64,000 nt of DNA from Pseudomonadota bacterium (lineage in GTDB: Bacteria > Pseudomonadota > Alphaproteobacteria > Rhizobiales > Xanthobacteraceae). The DNA is taken from positions 49,083 to 113,082 of the forward strand of contig JAFAGM010000123.1 of assembly GCA_023422775.1 (NCBI GenBank), read 5' to 3'. Of the stretch, positions 33,779 through 47,563 are shown in pieces (within the stretch, counting starts at the first letter, position 1; each line of letters opens with the position of its first letter). Position numbers and translations under genes: made by a program. A model generated the notes under the pieces. The model had not been told where the DNA came from. It did not search any database and was given only the letters and a program-made list of their open reading frames with translations.

Positions 33779-34792
33779 TTACGCCACACCCGCCCGCAGG
33801 AAATCGTGCAGATGCACGATGCCGACCGGCTTGTTCGCGTCCGTCACGATCAGCGTCGTGATCTTGGACGAGTTGAGGATCTCCAGCGCCTCGCCGGCGA
33901 GGACGTCGCGGTCGATCGTCTTCGGGTTTTTCGTCATGACCTCGTCGACAACGGCGGTCATCAGGTCCGGCCCCATGTGGCGGCGCAGGTCGCCGTCGGT
34001 GACGATGCCGGCGATGTGACCGCGCGCATCGACGATGCCGACGCAGCCAAAGCCCTTCGACGTCATCTCGACCAGCGCGTCGGACATTTTGGTGCCGAGC
34101 GGCTTCAGCGGCACCGCATCGCCTGTGTGCATGAGGTCGCGGGTGTATTTCAGCAGCGCGCCGAGCTTGCCGCCGGGATGCAGCACGCTGAAATCGACGG
34201 ACGTAAAGCCGCGGCCTTCCAGTAGCGCGATCGCCAGCGCATCGCCGAGCGCCAGCATCATCAGCGAGGAGGTGGTCGGCGCGAGGTTGTGCGGGCAGGC
34301 CTCGCGCGCCTTCGGCAGCGTCAGCGCGACGTCGGCGGCCTTGGCCAGCGAGGATTCGCGCTCCGCGGTCATCGCGATCACGGGAATGCGGAAGCGCTTG
34401 GCGTAGGTGATGAGGTTCTTCATCTCCGGCTGCTCGCCGGACCAGGACAGCGCCAGGATGACGTCGTCGGGCGTGATCATGCCGAGATCGCCGTGGCTCG
34501 CCTCGGCGGCGTGGACGAAAAAGGCGGGGGTGCCGGTCGAGGCAAAGGTCGCCGCGATCTTGCGGCCGATATGGCCCGATTTGCCGAGCCCGGTGACGAT
34601 CAGCCGTCCCTTGGCGTTCTGGATAAGCCCCGCGGCGGCGACAAAGGGCGCGCGGAGATCGGATTGCAGCGCCGCCGTGATCGCAGCGATCCCGCTGCCC
34701 TCGGCATCCAGCGTGCGCAGGGCGGACTGGACGGCGGCATCAGCAGGGTCGGTGCCGGATGATTTGGTCATCAGCGGTTTCGGATTGGCCAT
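33779..34792 (-). CDS. kdsD: D-arabinose 5-phosphate isomerase
   Basis: This 337-residue enzyme has a SIS domain (about 50-190, VTGLGKSGHIGRKIAATFASTGTPAFFVHAAEASHGDLG) and two CBS repeats (about 215-335). It converts ribulose 5-phosphate to arabinose 5-phosphate for KDO and lipopolysaccharide. Start 34792 suits the family, with an internal Met at residue 8 as an alternative. KpsF-type paralogues in capsule loci look alike, but no capsule genes are near. Confidence 0.92.
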   Translation of the reverse strand: MANPKPLMTKSSGTDPADAAVQSALRTLDAEGSGIAAITAALQSDLRAPFVAAAGLIQNAKGRLIVTGLGKSGHIGRKIAATFASTGTPAFFVHAAEASHGDLGMITPDDVILALSWSGEQPEMKNLITYAKRFRIPVIAMTAERESSLAKAADVALTLPKAREACPHNLAPTTSSLMMLALGDALAIALLEGRGFTSVDFSVLHPGGKLGALLKYTRDLMHTGDAVPLKPLGTKMSDALVEMTSKGFGCVGIVDARGHIAGIVTDGDLRRHMGPDLMTAVVDEVMTKNPKTIDRDVLAGEALEILNSSKITTLIVTDANKPVGIVHLHDFLRAGVA

Positions 34793-34986
34793 ATCTGCTT
34801 CCAGGGAGGAGGCGCATGGCCCCGAACCTCTCCTTAGCATGGCCCGTTTGGCGATGCGACGCGCAGGATCCGCTCTCAACGCCTCATTAACCATAATTGT
34901 TTTAACTCCATTAACGATGGTTTCTCGGGAACTCCGGGATTCTTTTTCAAATAAGTATCTGCATTTGCTGGGGTATTTTTATCGTG

Positions 34987-36681
34987 ATGTCGGGGCCAGA
35001 GGGGGGCCGGAGCAGGCGCGCGGGCCGCTTTCGCGCTGTCTTGCCGTGCCTTGCCCTGATCGCCCTGAGCGGAACTGTGGCCCGGGCACAGAGCGTCACC
35101 TCGGATATGTTCAGCCCGACGCGCGCCAACCGCGTGACTTCAGCGGATTCGCCGCTGCGCCGGACGTCGGCTGAGGCAAACGATCCCTTCAACGGTCTGC
35201 AGCGGCAGGATGGCGACAAAGACAGGCCCGCGCCGTCGCGGATTGGCCAGATCCCGAAGTATGGCCAGCCTGCCGCGAGCGGCGCCTCAACGACCGGTTT
35301 CGACTCGCTCAACCGCAAGCGCACCACGCCAATGCTCTATCCGGGCCAGCCGAAGCCCAAGGCGCCGGGCCCCGGCAATCGCGCCGCGCCGGTGACCGGC
35401 ATCCTGCTGTCAGTTCCGCCGTCGCGGACCGCCAACAAGGCGCCGCTGCCGCCCGCCATGGCCGGCACGGTGGCCGGACAGCCGCCGCGCAAGCGGCTCA
35501 GGATCGACGACGATCCGTTCGGCCCGGTCGGCGACTACGCCGGCAGCTTCCTCGTCAAGTCCGCCGTCGAACTCCGGGGCGGATACGACACCAATCCAGG
35601 GCGGACGTCCGTTCCCCGGGGCTCGCCGTTCTATGTGGTCGCGCCGGAATTCGTCGCGTTTTCCGACTGGGAGCGCCACGCGCTCGTCGCCGACCTCCGG
35701 GGTTCCTTCACCGGCTACACCAACACATTTCCGCCGGTGCCCGGGGTGGGGTCGTCGGCGCCGACCAATCTCGACCGCCCGGATTTCATCGGCCATGTCG
35801 ATGGCCGCCTCGACGTCACCCGCGACACCCGCCTGCTCGGCCAGGTGCGGTTGCGTGTCGCCACCGATAACCCCGGCAGCCCGAACGTACAGGCCGGCCT
35901 GTCCAGATATCCCGCTTTTGCGACCTTCGGCAGCACGCTCGGCGTCGATCGAAGCTTCAACCGCCTGCAGCTTTCGGCAGGCGCCGCGGTCGACCGCACC
36001 GTCTATCAGAACTCGCAGTTGACCGACGGCACCTCGAGCAGCAACGACGACCGCAACTACAACCAGTACGGCGGTCTCGGTCGCATCAGCTACGACCTGA
36101 TGCCGGGCCTGAAACCGTTCGGCGAAATCGAAGGCAATGTCCGCTCGCACGACCTCCTGGTCGATCGCAACGGCTATCAGCGCAATTCCAGCGGCGGCAA
36201 TGTCAGGGCCGGCACCAGTTTTGAACTGACGCGGCTGCTGACCGGCGAACTCGCAATCGGCTGGGCGGCGCGCACCTACGAGGATCCGCGGTTGCTGCCG
36301 TTACAGGGCCTGCTGACATCAGCCTCGCTGGTGTGGACCGCAACGCCGCTGACGACGGCCAAATTCCTCGCCACCACCTCGATCGACGAGACCACCGTGC
36401 CTGGCGTCTCCGGCGTTCTGACGCACAGCTACACCGCCGAGGTCGACCACGATTTCCGCCGCTGGCTGACCGCCATCGGCAGATTCACCTGGGGCTCCCA
36501 GCAATACCAGGGCGACGACCGCTTCGATCGCTTCTATTCGCTGTCCGGCGACCTGATCTACAAGCTGAACCGCACGCTCTGGGTCAAGGGCACGCTGCGG
36601 CGGGACTGGCTGGATTCCAACATCCCGGGCAACAGCACGGCATCGAACGTGGTGATGCTGGGGGTGAGGGTGCAGCATTGA
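34987..36681 (+). CDS. Outer-membrane beta-barrel protein (putative beta-barrel porin 2 type)
   Basis: This 564-residue protein has a signal peptide (RAVLPCLALIALSGTVARAQ). A disordered Pro-rich linker follows (about 40-170), then a beta-barrel from about residue 185 to the end. The barrel shows alternating aromatic strands and closes in VMLGVRVQH. Such proteins are common near exopolysaccharide export genes. ATG 34987 or the adjacent GTG 34984 is the start. It could be a porin or polymer export channel. Confidence 0.75.
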   Translation: MSGPEGGRSRRAGRFRAVLPCLALIALSGTVARAQSVTSDMFSPTRANRVTSADSPLRRTSAEANDPFNGLQRQDGDKDRPAPSRIGQIPKYGQPAASGASTTGFDSLNRKRTTPMLYPGQPKPKAPGPGNRAAPVTGILLSVPPSRTANKAPLPPAMAGTVAGQPPRKRLRIDDDPFGPVGDYAGSFLVKSAVELRGGYDTNPGRTSVPRGSPFYVVAPEFVAFSDWERHALVADLRGSFTGYTNTFPPVPGVGSSAPTNLDRPDFIGHVDGRLDVTRDTRLLGQVRLRVATDNPGSPNVQAGLSRYPAFATFGSTLGVDRSFNRLQLSAGAAVDRTVYQNSQLTDGTSSSNDDRNYNQYGGLGRISYDLMPGLKPFGEIEGNVRSHDLLVDRNGYQRNSSGGNVRAGTSFELTRLLTGELAIGWAARTYEDPRLLPLQGLLTSASLVWTATPLTTAKFLATTSIDETTVPGVSGVLTHSYTAEVDHDFRRWLTAIGRFTWGSQQYQGDDRFDRFYSLSGDLIYKLNRTLWVKGTLRRDWLDSNIPGNSTASNVVMLGVRVQH

Positions 36682-36703
36682 GGGGCGGGTCGTCGCCCCT
36701 CAA
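36678..36703. terminator. Strong hairpin at the end of the beta-barrel gene
   Basis: TTGAGGGGCG (36678-36687) pairs with CGCCCCTCAA (36694-36703) across the stop codon. No T-tract follows, so it may be a transcript 3' stabiliser or a weak terminator. It marks the left edge of the gap before the retron islet. Confidence 0.45.
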
Positions 36704-36949
36704 TGGATTCATCATGCCGTCCGTTTTAGGCGCGGCGCTTCGCAGCCGCGTCCGGCACATATGAGGTCCAGGGCGCGGCAATCTTTTCACCAGGGTATCT
36801 GGCAAGGGACGCCGATCTGGCGGCCGACCTAGCCGCGTTAGCTAGTTGTTCGCACCTAAAGTAGGAAAGAAACAAGGAAGCTGAGGATTACTCGCTCAAA
36901 TTGTATCAAGGCTATTGACCCATTCTACGCATGTGACAACTTCTCCGAG

Positions 36950-37131
36950 CTCTTTACGCGTTTAGGTCTGACCGAAAAGTCGGATCGACCTCGTCGGGCG
37001 ATCAGCCAGACGGCCAGTTATTGTGAGTGCTTATCGGCAGGAACGAGACGCTGAGGTCATCTCTCGGCTATCGCCTCGCCCTCCGGGCCGATGACCTCAG
37101 CCTCTCGTTCCTGCCTTTCTAAGGTAAAGAG
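36950..37131 (+). ncRNA. Retron msr-msd RNA
   Basis: The end repeats a1 (CTCTTTAC, 36950-36957) and a2 (GTAAAGAG, 37124-37131) are complementary over 8 bases. Just after a1 comes TTTAGG, with a likely branch G at 36965. Two msr hairpins follow: 36972-36983 and 36983-37003 (GATCG/CGATC). The msd is a 26-position stem, 37036-37061 with 37090-37115, with one C-C mismatch (37049/37102) and a 28-base loop. This order is the standard retron RNA. A TTGACC box at 36915 could be a -35 element, but the -10 region is poor. Confidence 0.85.
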
Positions 37132-37133
37132 TC

Positions 37134-38081
37134 TTGCCTGCTGAACTAACAAAATTGTTCAATGATTTGGATCACAGCAAACTCCGGGTGCGCAGGCCGT
37201 CGAAGTTCATTTTTTTTTGCGGAGGGAGGTTGTCTGACAAGGAAAACGCTGCGTCTAGCTTGCGACATTACCTCCTGAACGACCGCAAGATTTCGAAGCG
37301 TTTGGGAGCGGACGTTATTCTTGCAGAGAGAGCTAATCAGCTTTACCGCGACACGGACTATCACGATCTCATTACCTTTGAGGAGGATATCGCCAAAATA
37401 TCGGCGATGGTGCTTGTCGTAGCGGAGAGCGAAGGCTCCTTAGCTGAGCTTGGCGCTTTTGCTTCCAATGAAATCACAAGATGCTCCCTCACGATAATCA
37501 TTCAGGAGATGTTCGCAGCGTCCGAGTCCTTCATAAGATTCGGGCCAATCGAACGAATCAAGAGAGATGATATTGCGCGGGTCGGGTTCTATCCTTGGCG
37601 AATCAACAAGAAGAAGAATCTGATTAAGTCATCGGCCCGAGACCACGTTAGGCAAATCGTAAAATTCATTAATGCTGGCGTGGACAAAATCCCTGCGACG
37701 TTCGCTTATGAATCTCGCGCAGATATCAAGCAATTTATTGTCATCTACTGGGTGATCTATCTCTCTAATGCGATCACATTGGGGAAGCTCACCGAGTTTG
37801 TCAGTTCGATGTTCAGTGCGAGCAATCAGCACTCGATTCGTCGAATTCTCTATTGCATGCGATTGGCTGGGTGGGTGGACGTGTTGCCGTATTCGGGCCA
37901 AGAATATTACTACGTCCTAATCGATGTAGATCCGTTCGATAAATACGCTTTTCGACCCGGAGCCTCAGGTAATGATACCTTGCGTCGCAAGACTGACGTT
38001 AGTCTAGCGCTACAATCAGAGCTTGCTCTACCGCGTTACATCCGGGAATTGGCAGCGAAGAAGAGGAGGGCTGCCCCTTGA
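37134..38081 (+). CDS. Retron effector, nucleoside deoxyribosyltransferase-like with winged helix
   Basis: This 315-residue protein has an N-terminal NDT-like domain (about 23-150) with KFIFFCGGRLSDKE (24-37) and VLVVAESEGSLAELGAFAS (93-111), whose Glu residues match the NDT active-site region. The C-terminal part (about 185-290) looks like a winged helix. The size and place between msr-msd and RT match type II-A (Eco1/St85) effectors, which are the toxic part of the defence complex. TTG 37134 has AAGG 9 bases upstream, inside a2. Confidence 0.82.
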   Translation: MPAELTKLFNDLDHSKLRVRRPSKFIFFCGGRLSDKENAASSLRHYLLNDRKISKRLGADVILAERANQLYRDTDYHDLITFEEDIAKISAMVLVVAESEGSLAELGAFASNEITRCSLTIIIQEMFAASESFIRFGPIERIKRDDIARVGFYPWRINKKKNLIKSSARDHVRQIVKFINAGVDKIPATFAYESRADIKQFIVIYWVIYLSNAITLGKLTEFVSSMFSASNQHSIRRILYCMRLAGWVDVLPYSGQEYYYVLIDVDPFDKYAFRPGASGNDTLRRKTDVSLALQSELALPRYIRELAAKKRRAAP

Positions 38082-39040
38082 ATCTTCTCGAAATGATCAC
38101 GGTTGAGACTGGTTTGAGTGCTTCCGATGCTGACCGTATCATAAGGTCAGCACCTAAGCGTTATAAGCAGTATCAGATCCCGAAACGAACAGGAGGATAT
38201 AGAACGATTGCTCAGCCATCGCGAGAGCTAAAGCTTTTGCAGCGGCTCCTTATGGATCAATGGCTGACGAAGCTGCCGGTTCACAGTTCCGCCATGGCGT
38301 ACGTAAGATCAAAGAACATTTCGAATAATGCTTACGCGCACAAAAGAAACTCCGCGATTTTAAAGCTGGACTTTGAGAACTTCTTCCCAAGTATTCGCGT
38401 TCGTGATTGGAAGACGTTTGTGTCGGAACGGCCCTCTCCATGGGACGCTAGCGGCGACTTAGCGAGGGTTGCGAGCATTCTGTTTTGGGGGCAGGGGCGC
38501 CGTGAACCGATGTGCCTGTCAATCGGGGCTCCTTCGTCACCAATAATATCCAACTTGCTGATGTTCAGGTTGGATCGACAATTCTTTGAAAAAGCACAGT
38601 CACTAGGAGTATCCTACACGCGCTATGCTGATGATATTACGGCGTCTGCCCCCACCGTGGAACTGCTCGTTGAATTCGAGCGTTATGTCCGCTCGACGTT
38701 GAAGTCCTGTAAAAGTCCGAAGTTGAAGATTAATGAAGGCAAGCGGGGGATATATACCTCTGGGCAACGAAGAATGGTCACAGGCTTGATCTTGACTCCC
38801 GATGGCTCCATCTCAATCGGACGAGAACGGAAACGAAAGATAGCAGCCCTGCTACATCTTTTTGGATTGGGAAATCTTGATGTGGATCAGCTTGGATATC
38901 TGAAAGGCATGCTAGGCTTTTCGATTGCGAACGAACCTGATTTCGTAACCCGAATGAGACGAAAATACGGAAACGAGATTGTTGATGGTGTTTTAACGAC
39001 GCACCTTCCGCGGCGAGGTGAACGACTCCCACAAGGTTAG
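38078..39040 (+). CDS. Retron reverse transcriptase
   Basis: This 320-residue reverse transcriptase has the retron marks: NAYAH (84-88, the NAxxH motif), LKLDFENFFPSI with D98, YADD (183-186) and MVTG (233-236, the VTG motif that recognises msr). It should prime from the branch G of the msr and copy the msd into msDNA. TTG 38078 overlaps the effector stop and has GGAGGG 7 bases upstream. The nearest family is the St85-type, usual for type II-A. Confidence 0.92.
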   Translation: MNLLEMITVETGLSASDADRIIRSAPKRYKQYQIPKRTGGYRTIAQPSRELKLLQRLLMDQWLTKLPVHSSAMAYVRSKNISNNAYAHKRNSAILKLDFENFFPSIRVRDWKTFVSERPSPWDASGDLARVASILFWGQGRREPMCLSIGAPSSPIISNLLMFRLDRQFFEKAQSLGVSYTRYADDITASAPTVELLVEFERYVRSTLKSCKSPKLKINEGKRGIYTSGQRRMVTGLILTPDGSISIGRERKRKIAALLHLFGLGNLDVDQLGYLKGMLGFSIANEPDFVTRMRRKYGNEIVDGVLTTHLPRRGERLPQG

Positions 39041-39051
39041 CGTTTGAGACG

Positions 39052-39345
39052 TTTGAGCAGGCATGCTGCCAGCGATTGTCCGGAGCGCATCTCGCCGGCA
39101 GAGAAGATGTTGGGCAGCGTATTGCAGTCTGATGTGTTGGCGCGGACGTTGCCGCGCTGGTCAAGGTCGACCGCGAGGTCTTCAGCATGTTGGGCACCGG
39201 ATGCAGGAAGCTCATGGCGAGCGGCACGAGTTGCGCCTTGAGTTCGAACTCGGTGCCCGGGAAGCAGCTTGAACTTGTCGTCGACCTGCACGCAATGCAG
39301 CTTCTCGACCTTGCCGCCGCCGCCCGAATACTTCTGCGTCAGCAC
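39052..39345 (-). pseudogene. Decayed duplicate of the gltD 3' end
   Basis: This stretch closely matches gltD at about 40005-40290 with small deletions. Read on the minus strand it gives [20 protein letters not shown] and [16 protein letters not shown], against [20 protein letters not shown] in gltD. A frameshift separates these segments. It sits directly at the right end of the retron islet. A copy of a 3' gene end beside a foreign islet suggests past recombination there. Confidence 0.85.
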
Positions 39346-39375
39346 CGCTGGTGACGGCCATCGGCGCCCGCCAAA

Positions 39376-39401
39376 CAAAAACCCCGGCACATGGCCGGGG
39401 T
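39376..39401 (-). terminator. Intrinsic terminator of the BA14K gene
   Basis: On the minus strand ACCCCGGC/GCCGGGGT (39381-39401) forms an 8-base stem followed by a T run (AAAAA on plus at 39377-39381). It lies 29 bases after the BA14K stop codon. Confidence 0.75.
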
Positions 39402-39429
39402 CCTGAAATCTTGCCGAAGCAACGGCCCA

Positions 39430-39816
39430 TCAAGGGCAGGGATGACGATAGCCGTCGTTGCCGAGAAAAGTCATGCTCTGGGGATCGAACGAACGATAGC
39501 GCTGCGCGCAATAGTTGATGGCATCGCGCCGCTGCTGCTCGGCGGCGCTCGCCGCGATCGCGCCGCCGATGATGGCTGCGCCGACACCGATGCCGACTGC
39601 CGCGCCGACGCCGCTACCTCGGCCCCAGCCTCCTCGGCCGCGACCACCCCAGCCGCGACCCCGGCCGCGCTGCGCTTGCGCCGGCGAGACGCCCGCTGCC
39701 ACAAAGGCGCCGGTCGTGGCGACCATTCCGAATGCGTACATGATCACCAGCGTTCCGGCCGCCAGCATCCGCGTGATGCGCTGGCGCACGGAACCGCCCA
39801 TTCCCTGTGCTCTCAA
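39430..39816 (-). CDS. BA14K-family protein
   Basis: This protein of about 128 residues has an N-terminal hydrophobic segment ([26 protein letters not shown]) with a likely cleavage site, then a Gly/Arg-rich linker ([13 protein letters not shown]), a Gly/Ala-rich helix, and the BA14K C-terminus [26 protein letters not shown]. The family includes the Brucella immunoreactive BA14K protein. TTG 39816 has AAGGAA upstream; a Met at 39801 is the alternative. Confidence 0.78.
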   Translation of the reverse strand: MRAQGMGGSVRQRITRMLAAGTLVIMYAFGMVATTGAFVAAGVSPAQAQRGRGRGWGGRGRGGWGRGSGVGAAVGIGVGAAIIGGAIAASAAEQQRRDAINYCAQRYRSFDPQSMTFLGNDGYRHPCP

Positions 39817-39922
39817 TTCGTGTTCCTTCTCTGCAAGTTTGGATCGTGATGCCCACCTATAGAACCATGGGCGTTGGTCCGCATCAACCCGATGCGGGGA
39901 TAAGACGCGCATTGGTGATCGT

Positions 39923-41380
39923 TCACCGCGGCAGTGTCGTCGACCCCATCAGGTACTGGTCGATCGCCCGCGCGCACAGGCGGCCTTCGCGGATCGCCCA
40001 GACGACGAGAGATTGCCCGCGGCGCATGTCGCCGGCGGAGAACACGTTGGGCAGCGAGGTCTTGTAGTCCGACGTGTTGGCACGGACGTTGCCGCGCTGG
40101 TCGAGGTCGACGGCGAGCGTCTTGAGCATGCCCTCGTGCACCGGGTGCACGAATCCCATCGCGAGCAGGACGAGCTGCGCATCGAGTTCGAACTCGGTGC
40201 CGGGAAGCGGCTTGAACTTGTCGTCGACCTGGACGCAATGCAGCTTCTCGACCTTGCCGTTGGCGCCCGAAAACTTCTGCGTCAGCACCGCGAATTCGCG
40301 CTTGGCGCCTTCGGCCTGGCTCGACGAGGTCCGCATCTTCAGCGGCCAGTTCGGCCAGGTCAGGCCCTTGTTCTCGTGCTCGGGCGGCGCCGGCATGATT
40401 TCGAGCTGGGTCACGGATTTCGCACCCTGCCGGAACGACGTGCCGATGCAGTCGGAGCCGGTGTCGCCGCCGCCGATCACGACGACATGCTTGCCGCCGG
40501 CCAGGATGTCCTTCGCACGCCCGAGCGGCTCGGAGGAGACGCGGCGATTCTGCTGCGGCAGGAAATCCATCGCGAAATGGATGCCGTCGAGATCGCGGCC
40601 GGGAATCGGCAAGTCCCGGCCGGCTTCCGCGCCGCCGGTCAGCGCCACGGCGTCATACTGGCCGAGCAGTTCGCGGGGATCGAGCGCGCCCTCCGAGGTG
40701 CCGCCGACATGGACGCCGTAATGGAACGTCACGCCCTCGGCTTCCATCTGCGCCACGCGGCGGTCGATGACGTGCTTCTCCATCTTGAAGTCCGGAATGC
40801 CGTAGCGAAGCAGGCCGCCGGCCTTGGCGAACTTCTCGTAGACATGGACCTCGTGGCCGGCGCGGGCAAGCTGCTGCGCGGCCGCCAGTCCCGCGGGGCC
40901 GGCGCCCACGATCGCGACCTTCCTGCCGGTCTTTTCGGGAGCGAGTTCGGGCTTCAGCCAGCCATTGTCCCAGGCGCGGTCGACAATGGCGCATTCGATG
41001 GTCTTGATGGTAACCGGGTTGTCGTCGATGTTGAGCGTGCAGGATGCCTCGCACGGCGCCGGACAAATCCGCCCGGTGAATTCCGGAAAGTTGTTGGTCG
41101 AGTGCAGGTTGCGCGAGGCTTCTTCCCAGTTGCCCTGGTAGACGAGGTCGTTGAAGTCGGGGATCTGGTTGTTGACCGGGCAGCCCGGCGTGCCCGGCGC
41201 CACCGAACCGGTGCCGTGGCAATAGGGGATGCCGCAGTTCATGCAGCGCGCAGCCTGGTCGCGGGTGTCTTTCTCGCTCAGCGGAATGACGAATTCGCGA
41301 TAGTGCTTCAAACGATCGGCGACAGGCGCATACTTGCGATCATGCCGGTCGATTTCCAGAAAACCTGTGATCTTGCCCAT
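39923..41380 (-). CDS. gltD: Glutamate synthase small subunit
   Basis: This 485-residue protein has the N-terminal Fe-S cysteines ([20 protein letters not shown]), then NAD(P)H/FAD-binding parts [18 protein letters not shown] and [16 protein letters not shown]. It passes electrons from NADPH to the GltB subunit for glutamate production. It lies downstream of gltB on the minus strand, separated by a repeat of family B. Confidence 0.94.
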   Translation of the reverse strand: MGKITGFLEIDRHDRKYAPVADRLKHYREFVIPLSEKDTRDQAARCMNCGIPYCHGTGSVAPGTPGCPVNNQIPDFNDLVYQGNWEEASRNLHSTNNFPEFTGRICPAPCEASCTLNIDDNPVTIKTIECAIVDRAWDNGWLKPELAPEKTGRKVAIVGAGPAGLAAAQQLARAGHEVHVYEKFAKAGGLLRYGIPDFKMEKHVIDRRVAQMEAEGVTFHYGVHVGGTSEGALDPRELLGQYDAVALTGGAEAGRDLPIPGRDLDGIHFAMDFLPQQNRRVSSEPLGRAKDILAGGKHVVVIGGGDTGSDCIGTSFRQGAKSVTQLEIMPAPPEHENKGLTWPNWPLKMRTSSSQAEGAKREFAVLTQKFSGANGKVEKLHCVQVDDKFKPLPGTEFELDAQLVLLAMGFVHPVHEGMLKTLAVDLDQRGNVRANTSDYKTSLPNVFSAGDMRRGQSLVVWAIREGRLCARAIDQYLMGSTTLPR

Positions 41381-41430
41381 TAAACCCTGACGTCCCTAAC
41401 GACTTGCTTTCATATCATTCGCTGCTCGGA

Positions 41431-41532
41431 CCCTCATCCTGAGGAGCGGCGTCTTCGCCGCGTCTCTAAGGATGAGGCCCCTGTGGTGACCTCATGGTTC
41501 GAGACGGCGCAAGCGCCTCCTCACCATGAGGG
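41431..41532. repeat. Dispersed palindromic repeat, family B, copy 2
   Basis: It contains CCTCATCCTGAGGAGCGGC, then GGATGAGG, then TCATGGTTCGAGACGGCGC and CTCACCATGAGG, the same units as at 23419-23518 and 53856-53960. It lies between gltB and gltD and could alter their relative expression. Confidence 0.72.
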
Positions 41533-41538
41533 TCGAAA

Positions 41539-46287
<4,749 letters not shown>

Positions 46288-46766
46288 CGCATTCCTCTCA
46301 ATCAGGCTAAGGGCCTCACCGCATCGTCGGCACACCTTGGGTGCTTGCGGCACCCGTTGGGCCACCGCTCGTCCGCCGCGAGCCGCAATTTTTTAAATTC
46401 AGGCCTTCCCGTTCAACGTCCCTGAGGAACGGCCCTGCCTGCACTGCCCTGGAGCTCGTGGCACCACGGTTTCGTTGCAATCCCCGTGCCGGGACCGCCC
46501 CGCAATTAAGACAGTGATGCTGTCCTAACTACGACCATGCCAAATTTTTGTCTATCACACAAGCGGATGAAAGTCCTTGCCCGCATGCTTTTCCGAGGCC
46601 CAAAGCGGGGAAAAACCGCGGTCCGGGAATTTGCGGCAAACGCGCCCCGATCCGGCCCAAGGACCGCCGGATTTCGCAAGGAGATTCGATGCCGGCCGGC
46701 CGGCGAAGGAGCGAAAATGCTCCCGCGGCGAGGCCGGAGGCATAGGGCTTACAGGAGCATTCGCGA
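46288..46766. other. 479-base gap upstream of gltB and the secreted-protein gene
   Basis: This is the divergent promoter region of gltB (minus) and the gene at 46767 (plus). I see no open frame with a ribosome site, no hairpin with a T-tract and no clear repeat. A TGGCAC at 46459 is not correctly spaced from TTGC for a sigma-54 promoter. Nothing else is identified. Confidence 0.5.
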
Positions 46767-47444
46767 ATGAAGTTGTTCACGGGATCTTTGGCGGCGGGGC
46801 TGGTACTGCTCGCGGCCGGCGCGCAGGCGCAGGTGCTGGGGCCCTATGGAAACGGGCGCTACGCGACCGTGTCGGACTTTGACGCGCCCTATGCCGCGGT
46901 TCCGCGCGAAATCCCCGGACCGCGCTATGGTTACGGTCCGAGCCTGCTGCCCGCAACGGAGGTCTATGCGGTGCTGCGCGACAACGGCTTTTCGCCGCTC
47001 GGCATCCCGCGGCTGCGCGGCTTCGTCTATACGATCGCGGTGCTCGACCGGGGCGGCGAGGACGGCCGCCTGGTCATCGACGCCCGCAACGGCCGTATCA
47101 TCCGCTTCGTGCCGGCTTACCGGACGGGTGAGAATTTCTTCGAGGAGTCCAGGGTGATTCACGGGCTTCCGGCGGCTCCCGCGCCCGGCCATCTGGCGGG
47201 TTCGCCGCAGCCGCCGAAGTCAGCCCCAAAGGTTGCGAGCCGCACGGTGCCGGTGCCGAAAGCCAATCCGCTCGCCGCCAGGCCCGACGCCGAACCGGTC
47301 AAGCAGGCAGCGGCGCCCGCGCCAAAGCCGGCAGAGGTCCAGGCCGCGGCCCCGCCGGCCGTCACAACGGGTTCCGCGCCGGAGAAGCCCGCTCCGCAGA
47401 TTGCGCCGACGCAGGATATGCCGAAGCCGCAGGGGCTGGAGTGA
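46767..47444 (+). CDS. Secreted PepSY-like protein with Pro/Ala-rich tail
   Basis: This 225-residue protein has a signal peptide (MKLFTGSLAAGLVLLAAGAQA) and a compact domain (about 60-125, LLPATEVYAVLRDNGFSPLGIPRLRGFVYTIAVLDRGG...VIDARNGRIIRFVP) that resembles a PepSY fold. The rest is Pro/Ala/Lys rich and probably disordered. Function is unknown. A strong terminator follows. Confidence 0.65.
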   Translation: MKLFTGSLAAGLVLLAAGAQAQVLGPYGNGRYATVSDFDAPYAAVPREIPGPRYGYGPSLLPATEVYAVLRDNGFSPLGIPRLRGFVYTIAVLDRGGEDGRLVIDARNGRIIRFVPAYRTGENFFEESRVIHGLPAAPAPGHLAGSPQPPKSAPKVASRTVPVPKANPLAARPDAEPVKQAAAPAPKPAEVQAAAPPAVTTGSAPEKPAPQIAPTQDMPKPQGLE

Positions 47445-47498
47445 GCAAGACAGCGTCGCCCGGATTGTGCGCCGCTCCATCCGGCCACGAGCCGACAA

Positions 47499-47526
47499 AA
47501 AACGCCCCGGTTTCCCGGGGCGTTTT
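47499..47526. terminator. Bidirectional intrinsic terminator
   Basis: AAAACGCCCCGG (47499-47510) pairs with CCGGGGCGTTTT (47515-47526) around TTTC, giving a 12-base stem with T runs on both strands. It serves the plus-strand secreted-protein gene and the minus-strand hsp20. Confidence 0.9.
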
Positions 47527-47563
47527 CGCATTCAGCCAATATCGGCCGAAGACTTGAGCTGCG

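Larger units (their letters stand above)
36840..39040. other. AT-richer retron islet
   Basis: Base composition drops clearly here: 38341-38400 has 25 G/C of 60 and 38101-38160 has 31 of 60, while gltD at 40261-40320 has 40 of 60. Rare codons such as AGA, ATA and TTA are frequent. The islet holds a msr-msd RNA, an effector and a reverse transcriptase and is bounded on the right by a decayed gltD copy. No integrase or transposase is seen. Recent transfer is the simplest reading. Confidence 0.75.

Noticed and set aside
36840..39040. Phage, integrase or transposase genes around the retron
   Set aside because: None found; the islet carries only the RNA, effector and RT. A prophage origin is not supported by the sequence.
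39037..39390. A 117-codon minus-strand frame read as an independent gene
   Set aside because: It is a frameshifted copy of gltD with unrelated sequence at both ends, so it was called a pseudogene.
46459..46478. Possible sigma-54 promoter before the secreted-protein gene
   Set aside because: TGGCAC and TTGC are present but separated by 10 bases, while sigma-54 promoters need about 5.
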